Source of the DNA: Candidatus Bathyarchaeota archaeon
Lineage (GTDB): Archaea > Thermoproteota > Bathyarchaeia > Bathyarchaeales > Bathycorpusculaceae
DNA: 64,000 nucleotides
Reading direction: 5' to 3'
NCBI GenBank assembly: GCA_026014615.1
Contig: JAOZHZ010000018.1
Location: 124,001 to 188,000 of the forward strand
Shown here piece after piece: positions 60,160 through 64,000 of this stretch (position 1 is the stretch's first letter; each line of letters opens with the position of its first letter). Under the pieces are notes generated by a model that was given only the letters and a program-made list of their open reading frames with translations, had not been told where the DNA came from and searched no databases. Both the position numbers and the translations under genes were made by a program.

Positions 60160-60408
60160 AGGTTATTTGACGCCCCGAAGTATGTCCCTAAGCTCCCTTT
60201 CTCTATCTGTGTTCTATTGCTATTATTCAGTTGTTGTATATTTAAATTAAGTCGGAAGATCCATTTCGAGAAGTGATGTGTTCGTTACTTGGTCAATACT
60301 TCTATTAAAGACAACAATTATACCTTTGTCCTTCTCTGAATACCAGAAAATCCCTGTGAACGCCCTGTTCCTTAAGGTCATATTTGGCGCTAGGTAAAGT
60401 AGTCCTGC

Positions 60409-61308
60409 ATGCAAACGTCAACCTTCACGCAACACAGACACTGTGCAACTTACAAAAACTTTTTTTGCCTCTTTTTCTCAGTAACGCATGTGGTAATAGT
60501 GGAAAAGGACGACGTACTCGGTGGAATTGGCGCAGTTGGTTCAACTATTTTCGTTTTTCTCGGGTACATGTGGAATCTTGGGGTAATTCAGCTTGTTTTT
60601 TCATTTCTGGCGGGTTCTTTTTCAACGTATATAATTCAACATAAGCTCCAGGTTCAATCCGAAAAAAGAAGAATCTCAAGAGAACATGATGTATTGATGA
60701 GAGATAGGGTCTACGGTCCGTTATTCAAATATGTACAATCAATTACTACTAGACTTGAAGAACATCAAAACCCGGCGGGTCACTACAATGATTGGCCACT
60801 AAAGGGCATTCAAGAAACAGCTAACAGCCATTTATATCTTCTATCTGATAAAGGAATAATTGAAAAAATCACTAAGGTATGTACTGATCTATCAGAATAT
60901 CAGACACTATACCAAGCCGCAGAAGACGCAGTTTATGACGTTTCTTTTACAGAGTTAAAAAGGGAATTCGTCGACGCTGACCGCGTTGATCCTTTTCAAA
61001 CTTGGGTGAGTCTCAACGAACACAGAACTACCGTTAGAATGATCCATCTCAGAGAAGCGGTCATGAGTAGAACGAATCCCTTCAAACTTTTCAGAGAAGA
61101 CGGAGTTAAATGCGAAGAACCTAAAATTGAGGTGCATTCACCAGATAAAAAAACTAATGACCCAGAGAGGATGGAGAAAGTTTTCACTGAAATTAACAAA
61201 ACTGTTTGGCGAGAGAAGCGTCTGCTAGATTATGAAAAGAAAAGACAAGGTCTGCTCAACGACCTTGATTCTTTAATTCCTAAATTGCGGGAAAAAATCG
61301 CAGTTTAG
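60409..61308 (+). CDS. Membrane protein with long cytoplasmic helical domain
   Basis: 299 residues, or about 269 if the GTG at 60499 is used. Two hydrophobic helices (IGAVGSTIFVFLGYMWNLG and IQLVFSFLAGSFSTYIIQH) precede a charged, mostly helical region: RRISREHDVLMRDRVYGPLF, QETANSHLYLLSDKGIIEKI and LREAVMSRTNPFKLF, ending in a coiled coil (RLLDYEKKRQGLLNDLDSLI). No family is recognised. Location beside a defence-like operon suggests an accessory or effector; this is only positional. AT-rich sequence upstream. Confidence 0.5.
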   Translation: MQTSTFTQHRHCATYKNFFCLFFSVTHVVIVEKDDVLGGIGAVGSTIFVFLGYMWNLGVIQLVFSFLAGSFSTYIIQHKLQVQSEKRRISREHDVLMRDRVYGPLFKYVQSITTRLEEHQNPAGHYNDWPLKGIQETANSHLYLLSDKGIIEKITKVCTDLSEYQTLYQAAEDAVYDVSFTELKREFVDADRVDPFQTWVSLNEHRTTVRMIHLREAVMSRTNPFKLFREDGVKCEEPKIEVHSPDKKTNDPERMEKVFTEINKTVWREKRLLDYEKKRQGLLNDLDSLIPKLREKIAV

Positions 61309-61464
61309 TTTTTGACGAGATTACGGCTTACATAGAAAACTGCGATTTGGAGCGAGGTCATATTTGAAACTGTCTCTTTTCTTCTTGAATGTATTAGTGT
61401 TAGTGTTAGTAATGGAAAATCTCAAAAGGTAGTTGTACGGATATAGCTTTTTGGGTATGGACAC

Positions 61465-62877
61465 GTGAATGTTACCGATATTCTAAATATCTATACCAGT
61501 TCTCAATTTTGGCCTTTTTTCTTAGCTTTCCTCGGCGGATATGTGATGATGAATGTTTTTCTGGGCAGGGATCGGGTTGTAAGGTATTCTGAGTTAGAAA
61601 AAGTGTTAATAGCGTTTGGTTTTGGAATGCTATTTTGGGGTTCTTTTTTTCTAGCCCCAACGTTAGCGGCGAGCGTTTGGTTTATTTTTCCTGCGGGAAT
61701 AAGTCCGCTAACTCTCTCGGCGATTATCTTTTGTTTGATCTCTATTCTAGCGTTGCCTTCTGCGGTCAAACCTGTACCATCTGAGGCTGTGAAACGGCTG
61801 ACCTTGTTAGTTTTGTTTATTGAGATATTTGTGATTTGGGTTTTCTCCTTCTTTTTTACTAGTGCTTTCGCTGGACTCCGTTTGTATGAATTTGGGATTT
61901 TTTGGTTTCTATATTGGAATTGGGCTTCATTCGTTACATATTTGTGGATGGCACTTGCTTTGTCTATTTGTGGCACTATATTTTTGTGGGTTTACCTCTA
62001 CGAACGCCTTAATGTTACGTTACATAACCCTTTCAAAAAGGCAACTCTTCCAAAGCTGAAGCGTATCCTTGGAAGTCGATTTTTCCTTGTTTACTTAGTG
62101 AGCATTCCGCTTATCCTTTTGGCCGGTTTTTCGGCGGTTCCTGTAGACAGAAGCCTTCATGTTTTCACTCCAGGGTTAATTGGGCATACAGAACTCGTGC
62201 CTTCGACCGACAACATCGCATACTTACATTTGACCCGTAATTGGGATGATGTCTCTGTCTCTTTCAGCTATTATAGCTTGTATAGTACTTCTGAAGAGAT
62301 TTCACAGCCTTTTATTCCGTGGGGACTTAAATCGGTCTATTTGGCAAATCCGAGCAATGCAAGTTTATGGATTAGAGACCTTACTGGCGTTACTTCCGCA
62401 ATTATCAGTGATTGGCCACCGCTTCAGATTGATGTTCCTGTTGGAGTAACTTATGAACCGATTTACGAACAAGAGGGATTTTCTGAAGTCTCAGCTGTTA
62501 CAGTTTCTTTTGGTAACTATAGCGGTAGTTCCAAATTTTTAGTAAATTTCACTTATTATCAGAAAAGCGATACAAGCTCAACCTTTAGTGTTGAAAGAAA
62601 TCAGTTGGAAATAGTTGACTTAGGCAACGGAACTTGGTTAGAGACTATTGGTCTTCAAATTAGAAATAATTCACCCGTTCGCGTCCAGATTCCAGGCGTG
62701 AAATACGATCATCTGTACTATGCAAATTACACTCAGATATACGATAACGAAACCGCCCGTCCTTATGATTCGTTATTAAGCCAAAGAGACATGGCATTGT
62801 TTGCTGTTGTTGAACCGAATAGCGCTAAGAACATTACTATGGTAATCTCGCAAACAAAGAATCCTTTGACATACTAG
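61465..62877 (+). CDS. Multi-TM membrane protein with large external beta domain
   Basis: 470 residues. Six to seven helices in the first 210 residues (WPFFLAFLGGYVMMNVFLG; KVLIAFGFGMLFWGSFFLA; LTLLVLFIEIFVIWVFSFFF; SRFFLVYLVSIPLILLAGFS), then a long extracellular beta-rich part with a dozen Asn sequons (VTSAIISDWPPLQIDVPVGV, VTVSFGNYSGSSKFLVNFTY). The chain ends near KNITMVISQTKNPLTY without an anchor. The fold outside resembles Ig-like or sandwich domains of surface proteins. Not recognised. GTG 61465 or ATG 61468. It is the last gene before the viral sequence resumes. Confidence 0.6.
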   Translation: MNVTDILNIYTSSQFWPFFLAFLGGYVMMNVFLGRDRVVRYSELEKVLIAFGFGMLFWGSFFLAPTLAASVWFIFPAGISPLTLSAIIFCLISILALPSAVKPVPSEAVKRLTLLVLFIEIFVIWVFSFFFTSAFAGLRLYEFGIFWFLYWNWASFVTYLWMALALSICGTIFLWVYLYERLNVTLHNPFKKATLPKLKRILGSRFFLVYLVSIPLILLAGFSAVPVDRSLHVFTPGLIGHTELVPSTDNIAYLHLTRNWDDVSVSFSYYSLYSTSEEISQPFIPWGLKSVYLANPSNASLWIRDLTGVTSAIISDWPPLQIDVPVGVTYEPIYEQEGFSEVSAVTVSFGNYSGSSKFLVNFTYYQKSDTSSTFSVERNQLEIVDLGNGTWLETIGLQIRNNSPVRVQIPGVKYDHLYYANYTQIYDNETARPYDSLLSQRDMALFAVVEPNSAKNITMVISQTKNPLTY

Positions 62878-62974
62878 AAAACCTCATATTTTGCTCCTTT
62901 TGCTTTTCAGGGGTTATTTTAAGCCACAGCAAATCTTATAAGTTGAACATTGTGATAGATTTATTTCAGTTATA

Positions 62975-63022
62975 GGCAGTCCTGGGGGAAGCGGTGAGCT
63001 TCGTGCTCTACCCGGGGCTGCC
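62975..63022 (+). other. Strong imperfect stem-loop at the island/provirus junction
   Basis: GGCAGTCCTGGG (62975-62986) pairs with CCCGGGGCTGCC (63011-63022) over 12 bases with two G-T wobbles. The loop contains a second hairpin GAAGC/GCTTC. It precedes the protease frame and lies where composition changes. Confidence 0.4.
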
Positions 63023-63078
63023 AAGGGGTTTGCTGCTTTTCCCGAGGTGCTGACCACTCTTTCGGGTCTGTTGTTGGT

Positions 63079-64000
63079 TTGGTTGAAGGTCAGGAGTGCG
63101 GGGGTAAGCTTGTTTGTGAGCGTGTAGCTTCGCTTTTGCCTTTTCGGGTTTTGGAGGCTGCTGAGGGTCGGCCGTTGCGGATTTCGGGTGTGGCTTTGGC
63201 GGCGGGTCTTAGCAGGAACTTGAATGTTTACACGGTTGAGGAGCTGCAGGCTTTTGCGGGTAAGCTTGTTGGGGCGCCGATGTACATTGAGCATGTGGCG
63301 GTTCCCAACGCAGCTGGTAAAGTCACGAAGGCGTTTTTTGATTCTGCTTCTAGGTGCTTGATGTACGAGGCTGAGGTCTATGATCCAGCAATTGCGGAGA
63401 AAATCCGTCAGGGGTTGATTCAGCATGTTAGTGTGGGCGCGGATTATGACGCGGTGGATTTGCTCAATGCAAGAGCTCCACATGGCCTGCATAATGCTGA
63501 GATCAGCTTAGTTGCTGTTCCTGGGGTTCCTGAGGCGAATATTCAGGTTTTGGAGCGGCTTGGGGAAAGTTTTGTTTTGGGTAGGCGTTTGCAGCTTTCT
63601 GCTAAGGCGCGTGAGGTTCTTGAGCCGCTTGGTCCTGAGTTTCTTAGGTGCGTTTTTTGTGGGCATCCTGGAGAGTATCTGGTTACTGTTTGCACGTCTT
63701 GCGGTGATAAGGCGGATGCAGTTGTTAATGCTCGGACTAGTGAGCAGTTGGAGCCCGAGATGCCTGGAGAATACTTTTTGGGTTTCGTGCAGGACTCCGC
63801 TTTGTTTTTGCCTGAGCATTTCAAGATCGTTTGGATAGACCAAGCAAACGGAGTTCTAGCCGTGATGGCTAAAACGCGGGTTGACCCTGCAGTTGAGAGA
63901 TGCCAGAGCTTATTTTTCCTAAAGTCAAAGTGGCAGCCGAACACGATTGCCGATTGGCTTAGGATGCACCCTGATTATGAGGTTTCTGCTACTGGTGCAG
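63079..64000 (+). CDS. HK97-type prohead protease-like protein (partial)
   Basis: The frame is open from a TGA near 62995 to the window end; TTG 63079 is used as a nominal start because no ATG/GTG with a ribosome site is present. Protease features: RPLRISGVALAAGLSRNLNV, then APMYIEHVAVPNAAGKVTKA with a histidine near the family's catalytic position, YDPAIAEKIRQGLIQHVSVG with the serine/glycine loop (SxGADYD), and HGLHNAEISLVAVPGVPEAN. A zinc ribbon (RCVFCGHPGEYLVTVCTSCG) follows. The order matches virion-assembly proteases (U35/U9 families), often fused to or next to the capsid gene. It may belong to a fusion that continues beyond the window. Confidence 0.6.
   Translation, partial: MVEGQECGGKLVCERVASLLPFRVLEAAEGRPLRISGVALAAGLSRNLNVYTVEELQAFAGKLVGAPMYIEHVAVPNAAGKVTKAFFDSASRCLMYEAEVYDPAIAEKIRQGLIQHVSVGADYDAVDLLNARAPHGLHNAEISLVAVPGVPEANIQVLERLGESFVLGRRLQLSAKAREVLEPLGPEFLRCVFCGHPGEYLVTVCTSCGDKADAVVNARTSEQLEPEMPGEYFLGFVQDSALFLPEHFKIVWIDQANGVLAVMAKTRVDPAVERCQSLFFLKSKWQPNTIADWLRMHPDYEVSATGA

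Larger units (their letters stand above)
56638..62960. mobile_element. AT-richer cargo island inside the provirus
   Basis: About 6.3 kb lacking the plus-strand G/T bias and tight gene packing of the flanking viral DNA. It carries a methylase plus nuclease operon on the minus strand and two membrane-protein genes on the plus strand. No transposase or clear terminal repeats are seen. Confidence 0.5.
53108..64000 (+). mobile_element. Provirus (tailed-virus type), left part
   Basis: From about 53108 the plus strand becomes G/T rich, genes become short, co-directional and overlapping with strong GGAGG sites, and at 63079 a prohead-protease-like gene appears. No integrase, terminase or portal gene is visible; the element continues beyond the window, and a 6.3-kb AT-richer island (56640-62960) splits it. 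The left edge adjoins the operon that starts near 53150. Attachment site not found. Confidence 0.6.

Noticed and set aside
62914..63492. Minus-strand frame of 192 aa over the protease start
   Set aside because: Composition is that of a shadow, and the plus-strand frame shows a protease pattern.

Overview
The window looks like a chromosomal segment of an uncultured archaeon, most likely a member of the Bathyarchaeia (former Miscellaneous Crenarchaeotic Group) or a close relative. This is inference. The sequence-level reasons are: an archaeal ATP-dependent DNA ligase, TATA-type promoters with short leaders, several short archaeal membrane and zinc-ribbon proteins, secreted PQQ-propeller proteins with C-terminal membrane anchors, an archaeal small-subunit/large-subunit NfnAB pair, and a corrinoid methyl-transfer locus of the sort used for methyl-branch carbon metabolism. 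No rRNA is present. Three tRNAs (Phe-GAA, Val-CAC, Cys-GCA) are present.

Layout. 0-10.6 kb: end of a dihydrolipoamide-dehydrogenase-like flavoprotein, a propeller protein, a glutaredoxin plus ferredoxin:thioredoxin reductase pair, a membrane HTH protein, endonuclease III (frameshifted), a peroxiredoxin, an MFS exporter and a DrrAB-type ABC exporter. 10.7-17.9 kb: a divergent locus with a ribose-type ABC transporter (permease, binding protein and a separately transcribed ATPase), a UroD/MtaA-type methyltransferase, a corrinoid protein and an HgdB/BcrC-type iron-sulfur protein. This is probably an uptake and demethylation system for a methylated compound. 17.9-21 kb: regulators, a secreted OB-like protein and a hydrolase. 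21-25.5 kb: a gene-poor, decayed zone with integrase and acetyltransferase fragments and three copies of a palindrome-bounded repeat, with nfnAB lying inside it. 25.5-52.9 kb: ordinary chromosomal genes, including a second propeller protein, an XRE regulator/membrane pair, an Imm5-like gene and a flavodoxin (both frameshifted), a MgsA/RarA C-terminal-domain protein, two ECF S components, a TiaS-like protein, an LPG-synthase-type flippase, a clan-A-like glycosidase, a cation antiporter, an orphan Pvc16/DUF4255 protein, a ThiF/MoeB E1, DNA ligase, an AIR-synthase-family protein, glycosyltransferases (one broken by TGA) and a radical SAM protein.

53.1 kb to the end: a change in strand, base composition (strong G/T on the plus strand) and gene size marks a provirus of tailed-virus type. 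It has ten small, overlapping, co-directional genes, then an AT-richer island (about 56.6-62.9 kb) carrying a two-gene DNA methylase plus PD-(D/E)XK nuclease system and two membrane proteins. After the island comes a virus-like prohead protease that runs off the window. A viral ORF is cut off after 22 codons at the left edge of the island, so the island appears to have been inserted into the provirus and is its defence cargo.

Several otherwise well-conserved genes carry single-base frameshifts in or near homopolymers (endonuclease III, Imm5-like protein, flavodoxin). This pattern is as compatible with assembly errors as with real decay and should be kept in mind when reading the annotation.
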